Part shown: positions 10,090 through 17,881 of the stretch, piece by piece
Layout of the letters: each line of letters opens with the position of its first letter
Position numbering within the stretch: the stretch's first letter is position 1
From: Olivibacter jilunii
Lineage (GTDB): Bacteria > Bacteroidota > Bacteroidia > Sphingobacteriales > Sphingobacteriaceae
DNA length: 64,000 nt
Reading direction: 5' to 3'
Assembly: GCF_900607235.1 (NCBI RefSeq)
Contig: NZ_LR027849.1
Location: forward strand, 186,001-250,000
The notes under the pieces: generated by a model
The model's input: the letters and a program-made list of their open reading frames with translations, nothing else
Told to the model about the DNA's origin: nothing
The model's database searches: none
Position numbers and translations under genes: made by a program

Positions 10090-11178
10090 ATGATAAGCAT
10101 GCTTCGCTACGGATTAAGTTTGTTGATGAGCTATGTATGGCTCGCTTCAGTGCAGGCACAGTCGGCTCGGGAAAGTTATACATTAACAGAGCAGGGTGAG
10201 ACTTATGAATTGGTGTTGGTTTTTGATGCAGGGAACCAACCTGTTTATTATTTCCGGGATGTATTTACGCCGGTTTGCCTAGACAATGTCTGCAAACCGG
10301 TACGCATTAAATTGTTCTGGGATTTGCTGGGTAATTATTTGCGTTATGAAGTGCCAAAGGCGGAACCTTTGACTAAGTTAGACCATAAAGAATTTACGCC
10401 GGAAGACCATAGTAAATTACAGGAAATCCTTTTGAACGAAAACTCGCTCTTAAAGGATTTTAAAATGGAAGACCTCGTAGATTCAACCAGTCAAGGCCTA
10501 TCAGATTCGGTGGACGCAATTACCGGTGCTACAAAAAACACCGTGAAAGGAGAGGTTATTGAGGGAGCTTTATATACCTGCTATACGCTATGGCACCTGG
10601 CACATGGTACGACTCCGGGCGAAATTCTAAAAATTACGCAGAGCAAGTTGAATGACGCCTTGCTGCATCACTTTTTGCGGAGCGACAACTACCATTATGT
10701 GTATTTTGCGCTGGGCGAGGTGATGGATACGGAAGGGTTGGTACGTGCAGGCTTTCTAACGGATGTGCTGACTTTGTTGGAAAGCGATAACGTGTTTGCC
10801 GCCCGCCGTGTTTGGGAACGGATCAACTTAAGTTATTTTGCCACAGACAAAATGCAAGAGCAATTATGGCGCGTTTTTGACCGATCACCTTATATGCAAC
10901 AAGTAGCTATGTTAAAAAAGATAAGCGAACTGAGTCTGGATTCGGCTGTGGTATTACAAATAGTTGATTACTTACCGCAACTAAATCAGGCCCTATTTAA
11001 ACAAGCACTGTCAGTATTGGCTAGTCAGGAAACATTATCGAAGGCAGCACAGGAAAAGTTGATGGCTTATCTTACTGCACCGGATAAAGAAAGAGCAAGA
11101 GCAGTATATGAAGTGATGAAGCAGCATAAGCAAATACGTGAAAATTTTAACGAACAATTAAGAACTTATAAACCATAA
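10090..11178 (+). CDS. Secreted FMN_bind-like protein with helical-repeat tail (PUL1)
   Basis: 362 residues with a cleavable signal peptide (about 1-24, ending VQAQ). Residues 142-151 read DAITGATKNT, which resembles the Dxx(S/T)GAT motif at which ApbE attaches FMN covalently to NqrC, RnfG and other FMN_bind proteins; the candidate Thr is 148. Before it lie a strand-rich region and a CLDNVCKPV pair of cysteines. After it, about 190 residues look all-helical, like HEAT-type repeats. The next gene, 6 bases on, encodes a secreted FAD oxidoreductase, so this protein could be its electron partner. Assignment to FMN_bind rests on the motif and context only. No ApbE gene is in the window. Confidence 0.55.
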   Translation: MISMLRYGLSLLMSYVWLASVQAQSARESYTLTEQGETYELVLVFDAGNQPVYYFRDVFTPVCLDNVCKPVRIKLFWDLLGNYLRYEVPKAEPLTKLDHKEFTPEDHSKLQEILLNENSLLKDFKMEDLVDSTSQGLSDSVDAITGATKNTVKGEVIEGALYTCYTLWHLAHGTTPGEILKITQSKLNDALLHHFLRSDNYHYVYFALGEVMDTEGLVRAGFLTDVLTLLESDNVFAARRVWERINLSYFATDKMQEQLWRVFDRSPYMQQVAMLKKISELSLDSAVVLQIVDYLPQLNQALFKQALSVLASQETLSKAAQEKLMAYLTAPDKERARAVYEVMKQHKQIRENFNEQLRTYKP

Positions 11179-11184
11179 AAAATC

Positions 11185-12981
11185 ATGATAAAACTTATTT
11201 TTAGCAGGCATCTACTAAGCTTTGTCGTTTTCTTCTGTATGCAACGTTTGGTAGCACAGGAACAAATATTAATAGAAGCGGAGTCTTTTAAACAAAAGGG
11301 AGGATGGGTAATTGACCAGCAATCGTTCCCCGTCCTTCACTCTTCGTATCTGATGGCCCATGGAATGGGCAGGCCGGTTTCAGATGCGAAGACGACGGTG
11401 AAGTTTCCAAAGAAGGGTACTTACCGAGTGTGGGTGCGTACAAAAGATTGGGCGCCTTTTCCGGTGGGCCCGGGTAGGTTCAAACTCTTTGTGGATGGTC
11501 AGCCTTTGCAGGTAACTTTTGGAGAAAGTGGCGACAGCGCCTGGAAATGGTATAATGGCGGTGACATTAAGGTCGACCGAGATTCGGTTGAGTTGGTGTT
11601 ACAGGATTTAACCGGATTTAACGGTCGGGTAGATGCTATACTTTTTAATAAGGGAAGTGAGGCTGAGCCCCCAAATGAACTCGCGGCATTGGATATGCTG
11701 CGGAATAGACTATTGGGTTTGGCGGCAGGTAGAAAAGAGATGGGAAATTTTGACCTGGTCGTGGTAGGTGGAGGAGTGGCCGGAACCTGTGCTGCTTTAT
11801 CTGCTGCTCGTTTAGGTCTTAAGGTCGCCTTAATACAGGACAGACCCTTGTTAGGGGGGAACAATAGTTCAGAGGTACGGGTGCATCTGATGGGCGACCT
11901 CGATAAAAGTTATTATCCTAAGTTGGGTAGAATTGTACGTGAATTGGATAATGGAGATCCCGGTAACGGCAACCCGAATGCGAAGGAATACGGCGATGCA
12001 CGTAAGTTTGCAATTGTGAAAGCCGAAAAAAATCTCTCGCTTTTTATCAATACGCATGTTTACCAAGCAGAAACTGAAAACAATACAATTAAAGCCGTTA
12101 TAGGAAGGAATATTGAGACTAATCAGGAAACGCGTTTTACAGGCGCTTATTTCGCAGATTGTACGGGAGATGGCACCTTAGGCTTCTTGGCGGGTGCTGA
12201 TTTTAGAATGGGACGTGAGAGTAGAAAGGAAACGGGCGAATCTTTGGCTGCTGATGAGGCAGACGATTTTACCCTTGGAACATCCAATCTCTGGGCATCT
12301 ATACCGGTTGATAGCACTACGACTTTTCCCGAGACGCCATGGGCACTTCCGTTTTCAGATGAATACCATATTGATGAAGTGCAATCGGATTGGCAATGGG
12401 AAACGGGTTTCGGAAACTTTAACACCATTACCGAAGCAGAACAGATACGAGATCATAATCTACGCGCGGTTTACGGAAATTGGTCTTACTTAAAAAATCA
12501 CAAGCCGGAAAAATATGCTAAGCGTGAATTGGCTTGGGTTGCTTATATTGGCGGAAAGCGCGAATCCAGACGCTTGATGGGCGATCATATCCTTACGCAG
12601 ATGGATATTCAAGAGGGTAAAATGTATCCGGATGCAACGGTGACAGCTACCTGGACGATAGATCTTCATTTTCCGGACAAAAAGAACAGTTTGTATTTTC
12701 CGGACGAGGAATTTTTTGCTGGTACCAAACATATCCGCGTAGCGCCTTACACGATACCTTATCGAAGTCTTTACTCGCGGAATATCAATAATCTTTTTAT
12801 GGCTGGAAGGAACATTAGTACCACACACGTGGCCTTTGGAAGCACTCGAGTGATGCGTACCTGCGGAATGATGGGCGAGGTGGTGGGAATGGCGGCTTCT
12901 ATTGCCAAAAAGTACCAAAGCAGCCCACGAGGTGTGTACGAAAAGTATTTATCGGAATTTATGAGGATGATTAAGGATTAA
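11185..12981 (+). CDS. Secreted FAD-dependent oxidoreductase (PF12831 type) with N-terminal beta-sandwich (PUL1)
   Basis: 598 residues. An N-terminal signal peptide (ends VAQ, about residue 24) directs export. Residues 25-158 form a carbohydrate-binding-like beta-sandwich (AESFKQKGGW, TYRVWVRTKDW, KLFVDGQPL). The FAD-binding Rossmann motif VVVGGGVAGTCAALSAARLG starts at about 191, followed by LLGGNNSSEVRV, and the C-terminal FAD contact ENINNLFMAGRN-like segment reads NINNLFMAGRNISTTHVAFGS. PF12831 proteins are flavoenzymes of mostly unknown substrate. Gene position at the end of the PUL1 operon suggests oxidation of a sugar or sugar-linked compound outside the cytoplasm. The substrate and electron acceptor are not known. 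Confidence 0.8.
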   Translation: MIKLIFSRHLLSFVVFFCMQRLVAQEQILIEAESFKQKGGWVIDQQSFPVLHSSYLMAHGMGRPVSDAKTTVKFPKKGTYRVWVRTKDWAPFPVGPGRFKLFVDGQPLQVTFGESGDSAWKWYNGGDIKVDRDSVELVLQDLTGFNGRVDAILFNKGSEAEPPNELAALDMLRNRLLGLAAGRKEMGNFDLVVVGGGVAGTCAALSAARLGLKVALIQDRPLLGGNNSSEVRVHLMGDLDKSYYPKLGRIVRELDNGDPGNGNPNAKEYGDARKFAIVKAEKNLSLFINTHVYQAETENNTIKAVIGRNIETNQETRFTGAYFADCTGDGTLGFLAGADFRMGRESRKETGESLAADEADDFTLGTSNLWASIPVDSTTTFPETPWALPFSDEYHIDEVQSDWQWETGFGNFNTITEAEQIRDHNLRAVYGNWSYLKNHKPEKYAKRELAWVAYIGGKRESRRLMGDHILTQMDIQEGKMYPDATVTATWTIDLHFPDKKNSLYFPDEEFFAGTKHIRVAPYTIPYRSLYSRNINNLFMAGRNISTTHVAFGSTRVMRTCGMMGEVVGMAASIAKKYQSSPRGVYEKYLSEFMRMIKD

Positions 12982-13049
12982 ATGAGATGGAGCAAAGGAT
13001 AGCGACTCTATTCATATAGAAAATAAACAATTATAAACTGATACAATAC

Positions 13050-13568
13050 TCAAGGTCTGAGCCAAGGTTTCATCCACTTCGTCAAGGTGGGCATAACTAC
13101 CCATGTCAAAAGTAACACCATCAGAATCGCCATGATAAAGAGGCGGGCAATGATAGGCACATTTTTTATGAAAGGGCCAAGTGCGAATGACAAAAATGTA
13201 CTTGTTGGCAGAACACCGCAAAAAGTGGCAATCGCCATTTTCCACCTTGGTGGTGGCACAGGAGAACGGAACCAGGCTTCAAGGCCGCTAAGCTCGCGGT
13301 ACAGTGTATCTTCGGTGACGCTTGACGCATAAGCTTCCCATTTTTTAAACGCATCCGAACGATAGAAAGCATCTCGTTCAGCCTCATCTTTAAAGGTACG
13401 GAGAATGCCGATTTCTCGGTTTTCCGTACCTGGCAGCGCGGTAATCATGGCCGCGCCATGTACGCCGCCGTGCGCAAAAGAATCACCTAAAAACTGACGC
13501 AGTGCTTCTTTAAATTCTTCTTCTTTTCCCGGTAAAATTTTTCGGGTTATTGCAACATGAATAGGCAT
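13050..13568 (-). CDS. ABM-domain protein with two C-terminal membrane helices
   Basis: 172 residues. Residues 1-95 match the antibiotic biosynthesis monooxygenase (ABM) ferredoxin-like fold: VAITRKILPGKEEEFKEAL at the start, then the typical REIGILRTFKDEAERDAFYRSD strand and helix. Two hydrophobic segments follow (about 110-131 and 138-159), so the ABM domain should be tethered to the inner membrane facing the cytoplasm. ABM proteins include quinol monooxygenases and heme-degrading enzymes, but many only detoxify or are uncharacterised. It is convergent with the PUL1 operon and has no operon partner. The ATG gives the standard ABM N-terminus. Confidence 0.75.
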   Translation of the reverse strand: MPIHVAITRKILPGKEEEFKEALRQFLGDSFAHGGVHGAAMITALPGTENREIGILRTFKDEAERDAFYRSDAFKKWEAYASSVTEDTLYRELSGLEAWFRSPVPPPRWKMAIATFCGVLPTSTFLSFALGPFIKNVPIIARLFIMAILMVLLLTWVVMPTLTKWMKPWLRP

Positions 13569-13771
13569 ATGTTTTTATTTATCAACAGGTAAATATCGCA
13601 TATAATTTTAAGCTAAGCTTAGTCGGACCCTATTTTTTTGTTTTTCCATAGCGCAGCAAACCGCTGCTAATGCGTTCACAATTCCCGAGTTTTTGGTTTT
13701 AAATAGCATGCTTTCTCATGATTTAACCAAATGGGCTTTGGCTAGCGAGGGTTAATCTAAGCGAGTTTGCA

Positions 13772-14182
13772 TTATAAGAAAGAACGTGTTTTTATTGTTT
13801 TGCCGCGCGACTTATGACGAGTTGTTTTGGATGAATTGATTTCTTTTAACACACGGTTATATTCTTCCAATACTTGTATGTATTTTTCCTTCCAGTAGGT
13901 GACACTCTCTAAATCCGTAATATTATTGTCTTTCTGAACTGTCGGGACCAATGGTGTGGTTGTATGAAAATCTTCGGTGGAAAACAATTCCGGAAACTCA
14001 AAGGAAAAGTCATAATTGAGTGCTTTGCCGATTTTCAATATGATATCCCGTCTCAGTTTGGGTTGACTGAACCAGTTGTACATAGATCGTCTATTGACAT
14101 TGATCGTTCGACTTAGGTCCGTAATACTATAGCCGTTTCTTCGGATGGTTCGCTCGATGATCTCCCCGTGATGCTTATTCAT
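13772..14182 (-). CDS. Helix-turn-helix regulator, paralogue 1
   Basis: 136 residues. The N-terminal third is a lambda-repressor-like helix-turn-helix: IIERTIRRNGYSITDLSRTINVNRRSMYNWF (in two helices around residues 8-38). A conserved region containing DFSFEFPELF follows, then a coiled-coil-like end (WKEKYIQVLEEYNRVLKEI) and a basic tail. It is closely similar over its whole length to the gene at 19978-20355. Probably a DNA-binding transcription factor; the target is unknown. It stands alone on the minus strand. A 17-bp perfect hairpin lies 189 bases upstream of its start. Confidence 0.75.
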   Translation of the reverse strand: MNKHHGEIIERTIRRNGYSITDLSRTINVNRRSMYNWFSQPKLRRDIILKIGKALNYDFSFEFPELFSTEDFHTTTPLVPTVQKDNNITDLESVTYWKEKYIQVLEEYNRVLKEINSSKTTRHKSRGKTIKTRSFL

Positions 14183-14686
14183 TTGATACTTAAATATTCA
14201 GTTAGGTGCTATGGTTGTTTGGATCCCGAATGGTAACCTAAAATGCATAACTGTAGCTTATAACGCATTCATTCAGCTTTTATTGTCTTCTGCTGACAAT
14301 ACGGTTATATTTTGCCAATTTGTGCGTAAATCATATGCAGGAGGCCGCTTTGGCAGCAGGGTGTCTTTAGATGCCCCAATACGTTGAATAAAGTCAACGT
14401 ATTGGGGCATGGTATTTGGTGCCCATGATGATCTATCCTAAAATTAAGCACATTGGTTGACATACATTGTTTTCTTCCTTGTTAGTTACGACGGCAATAA
14501 GAAGAGTGTAAATACCCTATAACTCTTTTATAGAATAGAGCGTCAACTGAATCACCGGCAATGAATTTGCGCTGACATTAAAAGCTTATGAAAATTGTGA
14601 ACAGCTTGTTACATTTTTAATAGTGGAATCGTTATAAAGAGAGTGTATACCGAAAGGTAAAGGGTAGGATTTTAATTGAACAAATT
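14183..14686. other. 504-bp intergenic region with one strong inverted repeat
   Basis: No convincing gene is seen. The stretch is AT-rich and holds the perfect 17-bp inverted repeat at 14371-14410. The remainder presumably contains the divergent promoters of the helix-turn-helix gene (minus) and the small gene at 14687 (plus), but no clear TAnnTTTG box was found. Confidence 0.5.
14371..14410. repeat. Perfect 17-bp inverted repeat, 6-base loop
   Basis: ATGCCCCAATACGTTGA (14371-14387) and TCAACGTATTGGGGCAT (14394-14410) are exact reverse complements around ATAAAG. No T-run follows on either strand, so it is not a standard intrinsic terminator. It could be an operator, a small-RNA hairpin, or a footprint of a mobile element. 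Confidence 0.7.
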
Positions 14687-14899
14687 ATGCAAAATTTTTG
14701 GATGAAAGTAAGGGGTGACTTTTACAACGTCAATATAACATCGATACAGGGCATGCAATTATGTATGGTAGACATTATGAACGAGCAAGTTACTTTTGAG
14801 TTTCCACAAAAGGAGGCCTGTCGTTTTCAAGCAAAGCGTGTCGACCCGAGTTTATTAAGAGAATTTGCACATAGGATTGAAAGTTATCTGCAAAGTTAA
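14687..14899 (+). CDS. Small conserved-looking hypothetical protein
   Basis: 70 residues, starting MQNFWMKVRGDFYNVNITSIQ. No family recognised, no signal peptide and no membrane helix. The alternating charged and hydrophobic pattern resembles a small alpha/beta domain. Support for a real gene comes from the rho-independent terminator that starts 45 bases after its stop (14944) and points the right way. No Shine-Dalgarno sequence is visible, which is normal in this phylum. Confidence 0.5.
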   Translation: MQNFWMKVRGDFYNVNITSIQGMQLCMVDIMNEQVTFEFPQKEACRFQAKRVDPSLLREFAHRIESYLQS

Positions 14900-14943
14900 C
14901 TCGGCAAATTAAAACCGGTATCTCTATGTTTAGATGGCGCTTA

Positions 14944-14981
14944 AGAAGGGCCCCGCTAAAAGACGGAGCCTTCCATATTTT
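14944..14981 (+). terminator. Rho-independent terminator after the small gene at 14687
   Basis: A GC-rich stem, GAAGGGCCCCG paired with CGGAGCCTTC around CTAAAAGA (with one bulge and one mismatch), is followed by CATATTTTTT. The U-rich side lies on the plus strand, so it ends rightward transcription before the convergent NTF2-like gene. Confidence 0.65.
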
Positions 14982-14996
14982 TTATAGTGGACAGTT

Positions 14997-15431
14997 TTAT
15001 TCGAAGGTACTTATAACCTGGTTGATCTGATAGCCCTGATCGGTTTGCGAGATGGTCACATAATCGATGCGTGAAAACTCTTTGTATTTCATTTCGATTT
15101 TAGCAATCGTTACGCCATCGTTTTCTTCTAAGATACTATAATCCGTTTCGCAATTCTGCTGTACATTTCGTTGATTTTTTAAGAAACTGACTAGCTGTTT
15201 TTTGTTAAAGCTATTACCCTTTTTTCTTTGCACAATGCGCTGATGAAACTGTTCACTAAATAGTTGCTCTATGTTAGTAAGCTGTCCATTGGTTACAGCA
15301 TCTGAATAACGATCTAAGGTTTGATTAATAGCTGCTATATTGGAGCGTTTGGCCGGTTTAGGTGTTGCAGAAAATGCAACAGTACCTGTTAATACAATGG
15401 CTGCGATGATGGAGGTGATGAACGTTTTCAT
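14997..15431 (-). CDS. Secreted NTF2-like (lumazine-binding-like) protein
   Basis: 144 residues with a signal peptide (about 1-22, ending VAFSA). The mature part has the order helix, helix, then curved sheet typical of the SnoaL/NTF2-like fold: IAAINQTLDRYSDAVTNGQLTNIEQLFSEQFHQRIV, then VTIAKIEMKYKEFSRIDYVTISQTDQGYQINQVISTF. This matches the PF12893 putative lumazine-binding group that is frequent in Bacteroidota. These proteins have no established reaction and probably bind a small molecule in the periplasm. It stands alone on the minus strand. Confidence 0.7.
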   Translation of the reverse strand: MKTFITSIIAAIVLTGTVAFSATPKPAKRSNIAAINQTLDRYSDAVTNGQLTNIEQLFSEQFHQRIVQRKKGNSFNKKQLVSFLKNQRNVQQNCETDYSILEENDGVTIAKIEMKYKEFSRIDYVTISQTDQGYQINQVISTFE

Positions 15432-15844
15432 AATTGTAAATTTTATCGAGTTAATTTTTTAGTGTTCTATGCCAAGTGCATGACATAATTGTTCCGCTTT
15501 ATTTAAAATGTTGTCTTGTAGTTACTTATGTGTTTAAGCTGTTCTCGTTTCTGTACGAAAACGTACATCATCTGTCCTATGGCGGACAGCGTTGGGTGCT
15601 TGCATGTTTTGCTTTGAACAACATCTTGATATTTATCTTGTTGATTCAAATCTAGGAAGTGGATTGCGCTTGACCGAGAAAAAATAGGTGAACAGCAGAA
15701 AATAATCGGTAAATGGTGGCGTGAGACGGTGAAGAAACACATAGGTTTGTTGGAACGCTTCTAAAAGATAAGCTAAGGTCATATATAACGACTATTTCCT
15801 ATATTCGCAGCTATAAGGTATACATAAGTTGCCTTAAATCATAA
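15432..15844. other. 413-bp intergenic region, possible decayed gene end
   Basis: No complete gene is convincing. On the plus strand at about 15646-15762 there is a short open stretch ending KWWRETVKKHIGLLERF and a stop, which reads like the C-terminus of a lost protein, but I recognise no family. TATATTCG at 15800-15807, 38 bases before the esterase start, resembles a -7 promoter box but has no TTTG at the proper distance. Confidence 0.35.
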
Positions 15845-17182
15845 ATGACCAATACGAGTTTTAGAACGTTAGCGGGCACGATACAGGGATGGCAGGATGG
15901 AGCTGTTATAAGGGCGACAGGTATTCCCTATGCGATAGCAGAGCGCTATGAAAAGCCCCGGGAGATAATCGGTTTGGGCAGTATAGAACCTTATATGGCG
16001 ACCAACTGGTCGCCGGCTTGTCCACAATCCTTTTCTCCTGTATTAAAGGAGGTGTTTGGCATGGATATGATGGATGAATTGCCCCTGAATGAGAATTGTC
16101 AGCACTTGTCGATTACAATTCCCGCTAGTACCCCTGTATCAGCGGGCTTGCCGGTAATGGTCTGGATTCATGGAGGTTCATATCTTACCGGTGCAGGGGA
16201 TATGACAGCTTACGACCCAGCCTTGCTTGTCAGTGAACAGCAGGTGGTGGTTGTTAATGTGACTTATCGATTAGGTTTATTTGGTTTTTTAGGGGGATAT
16301 AATGATATACCGGCGAATCTAGGACTGCTTGACATTATAGCTGCGTTACGGTGGATAAAAAGGCATATTGACGCGTTTGGCGGAAATCCGGAAAATATTA
16401 CCCTTTTTGGTCAGTCAGCGGGTGGCGATGCCATTGCGCACCTGATGTTAGCGGAGGGCGTAGAAAATCTATTTCATAGAGTCATCATTCAAAGCGCACC
16501 TTTAGGGATCAGGAAGGGAAAAGCATCACTTACTGAAACCTTGATAAAGAAAGTGGCTGCTTTCCCCAAAAATTCACCGGTAAACAAGCTTTTGGATATA
16601 CAGAATACGATGCTATTTTCCATGAAACGGGTAGGATTGAAGGGGGGAATGCCTTTTGGTGTCCAATATGGATTTGAGCCACTTCCTCACGAAGAAAGGA
16701 CAGAAGAGGTTTGGCGAAAAAGGGCAAATCAATGGGATATACTGATCGGGTGGACAAACCGCGAAACAGCGCTTTTTGCTCCCTATATTAAGCTGGTGCA
16801 ACACTTATCTTACGTGCCTGTGTTCGGTAAAGCGATGTTAGAATGGCTGATCCGTAAGACAACAGATAGCGTGTACCGAACTTCAGGAAGAGCTTTTGCA
16901 GAATTAATGGCAAGCGGCCATAGGCAAGTGTATGAATATCAGATTGATTGGGGCGAGAAGAAAAATAACTTTAGAGGAGCGCATGTGATTGATATCCCGC
17001 TTTTATTCGGTAATGAGCAGCTATGGAAGAATGCGTTGTTTTGCAAGGGAAGCTCGCCTGAAGAGCTACGCCTTGCCGGAAGACGTCTGCGTACCGTATG
17101 GGCAAACTTTGCGCGGACCGGCGTCTTGGAGGAAAAAAAGACGATACCTGGACTTATTAGCTATAAACGCGTAAACGTTTAA
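15845..17182 (+). CDS. Type-B carboxylesterase
   Basis: 445 residues of the alpha/beta-hydrolase type-B carboxylesterase family (PF00135). The oxyanion segment VWIHGGSYLTGAGDM, nucleophile elbow GQSAG (Ser191), acid in GWTNRETALF (Glu307) and histidine in RGAHVIDIPLLF (His380) form a complete catalytic triad. There is no signal peptide, so it should be cytoplasmic and hydrolyse small esters. It is shorter than usual: the family's C-terminal part after VWANFARTG is nearly absent, and the end follows an A7 tract (17133-17139), so a late frameshift is possible. It is monocistronic and convergent with the TetR gene. Confidence 0.85.
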   Translation: MTNTSFRTLAGTIQGWQDGAVIRATGIPYAIAERYEKPREIIGLGSIEPYMATNWSPACPQSFSPVLKEVFGMDMMDELPLNENCQHLSITIPASTPVSAGLPVMVWIHGGSYLTGAGDMTAYDPALLVSEQQVVVVNVTYRLGLFGFLGGYNDIPANLGLLDIIAALRWIKRHIDAFGGNPENITLFGQSAGGDAIAHLMLAEGVENLFHRVIIQSAPLGIRKGKASLTETLIKKVAAFPKNSPVNKLLDIQNTMLFSMKRVGLKGGMPFGVQYGFEPLPHEERTEEVWRKRANQWDILIGWTNRETALFAPYIKLVQHLSYVPVFGKAMLEWLIRKTTDSVYRTSGRAFAELMASGHRQVYEYQIDWGEKKNNFRGAHVIDIPLLFGNEQLWKNALFCKGSSPEELRLAGRRLRTVWANFARTGVLEEKKTIPGLISYKRVNV

Positions 17183-17217
17183 AAGCTCGTCTATTTCGAA
17201 GGCCTCATAAAGGGAGG

Positions 17218-17790
17218 TCATTTCTTCCTCGTCATCTGTGATATAATTTCAGACAGCATCTCCACAATTGCGTTCCGTTCGAGCGGTAAATCTGCGCCCA
17301 TGATCTCATAACCATCCGCGTAAGGAATCAATAATGATACTACTTTTTCAGGACAGGGAGTAAATTGCGAAATCAATTGAACCAACCAGTTCGCATAATT
17401 CCTGTAGAAGCGATGAACGGTTTCGGCGAGTTCTTTGTCTCTCAACATAAGGGCCCAGAGCTCTCGAAAAATGCTATGATCATAATCGTTAATTCCGTCT
17501 ACAATCAACATCTCAAGTAATTTTTTAATGAAGCCGTTAGTGGATGCACGATCGTTTACATTAATGGTAGACAGTTCACTGAGTATTGTTTTCTCACATT
17601 GCCGAAAGAAAAATTCGCACATCGCTTGAAATAGCTTGGTCCGATCCGGGAAATAGTATTGCAAATTACTAAGTGTTATACCCGTTTTATTCGCAACCTG
17701 TCGCATCGTTACACCACTACTTCCTTCTGCTTTTAAAATCGCTATCGTCTGTTTAAGAATGTCGGCCGTTACGTTTTCTCTTTTTGACAT
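17218..17790 (-). CDS. TetR/AcrR-family repressor
   Basis: 190 residues. The N-terminal helix-turn-helix (about 25-47, GVTMRQVANKTGITLSNLQYYFPDRTKLF) has the classic TetR signature, with the ligand-binding helical domain behind it. It is divergent from a flavodoxin-fold quinone reductase gene with 91 bases between the starts, and that gap holds two copies of GGTCATTTGACC (17816-17833 and 17843-17854). The protein very likely represses the reductase, and perhaps itself, until a quinone-like or electrophilic compound binds. The regulatory target is inferred from arrangement and operator positions. Confidence 0.88.
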   Translation of the reverse strand: MSKRENVTADILKQTIAILKAEGSSGVTMRQVANKTGITLSNLQYYFPDRTKLFQAMCEFFFRQCEKTILSELSTINVNDRASTNGFIKKLLEMLIVDGINDYDHSIFRELWALMLRDKELAETVHRFYRNYANWLVQLISQFTPCPEKVVSLLIPYADGYEIMGADLPLERNAIVEMLSEIISQMTRKK

Positions 17791-17807
17791 AAAGAAGATA
17801 AATCAAT

Positions 17808-17838
17808 TTTGCTTTATAGGTCATTTGACCTATTTTTG
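17808..17838 (+). promoter_or_regulatory. Bacteroidota promoter for the quinone reductase gene
   Basis: TTTG (17808-17811), exactly 19 bases, then TATTTTTG (17831-17838) matches the phylum's -33 TTTG / -7 TAnnTTTG consensus in every fixed position. Transcription would start near 17845, about 37 bases before the ATG at 17882. The first operator palindrome sits between the two boxes and overlaps the -7 box. Confidence 0.7.
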
Positions 17839-17854
17839 TTTTGGTCATTTGACC
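17816..17854. promoter_or_regulatory. Twin TetR operators
   Basis: Operator 1 is ATAGGTCA-TT-TGACCTAT (17816-17833), a perfect 8-bp inverted repeat with a 2-base spacer. Operator 2 is GGTCA-TT-TGACC (17843-17854), 5-bp arms. The two GGTCATTTGACC cores are offset by 24 bases. Site 1 covers the promoter interior and site 2 the expected start point, a geometry suited to repression. Confidence 0.75.
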
Positions 17855-17881
17855 TATTTTTTGATATACAATTTAAATATA

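Noticed and set aside
11499-11864. 121-residue minus-strand frame within the FAD oxidoreductase gene
   Set aside because: Antisense shadow of a gene with clear FAD motifs; Pro/Ser-rich composition.
14371-14410. Intrinsic terminator
   Set aside because: The stem is strong but no U-run follows on either strand and neither flanking gene ends nearby.
15503-15742. 79-residue minus-strand frame
   Set aside because: Cys/His/Ser-rich, no homologous motif and no context; looks like chance.
17759-17881. Longer start for the quinone reductase
   Set aside because: The extension overlaps the divergent TetR gene and crosses both operators and the promoter, and the family N-terminus begins at 17882.
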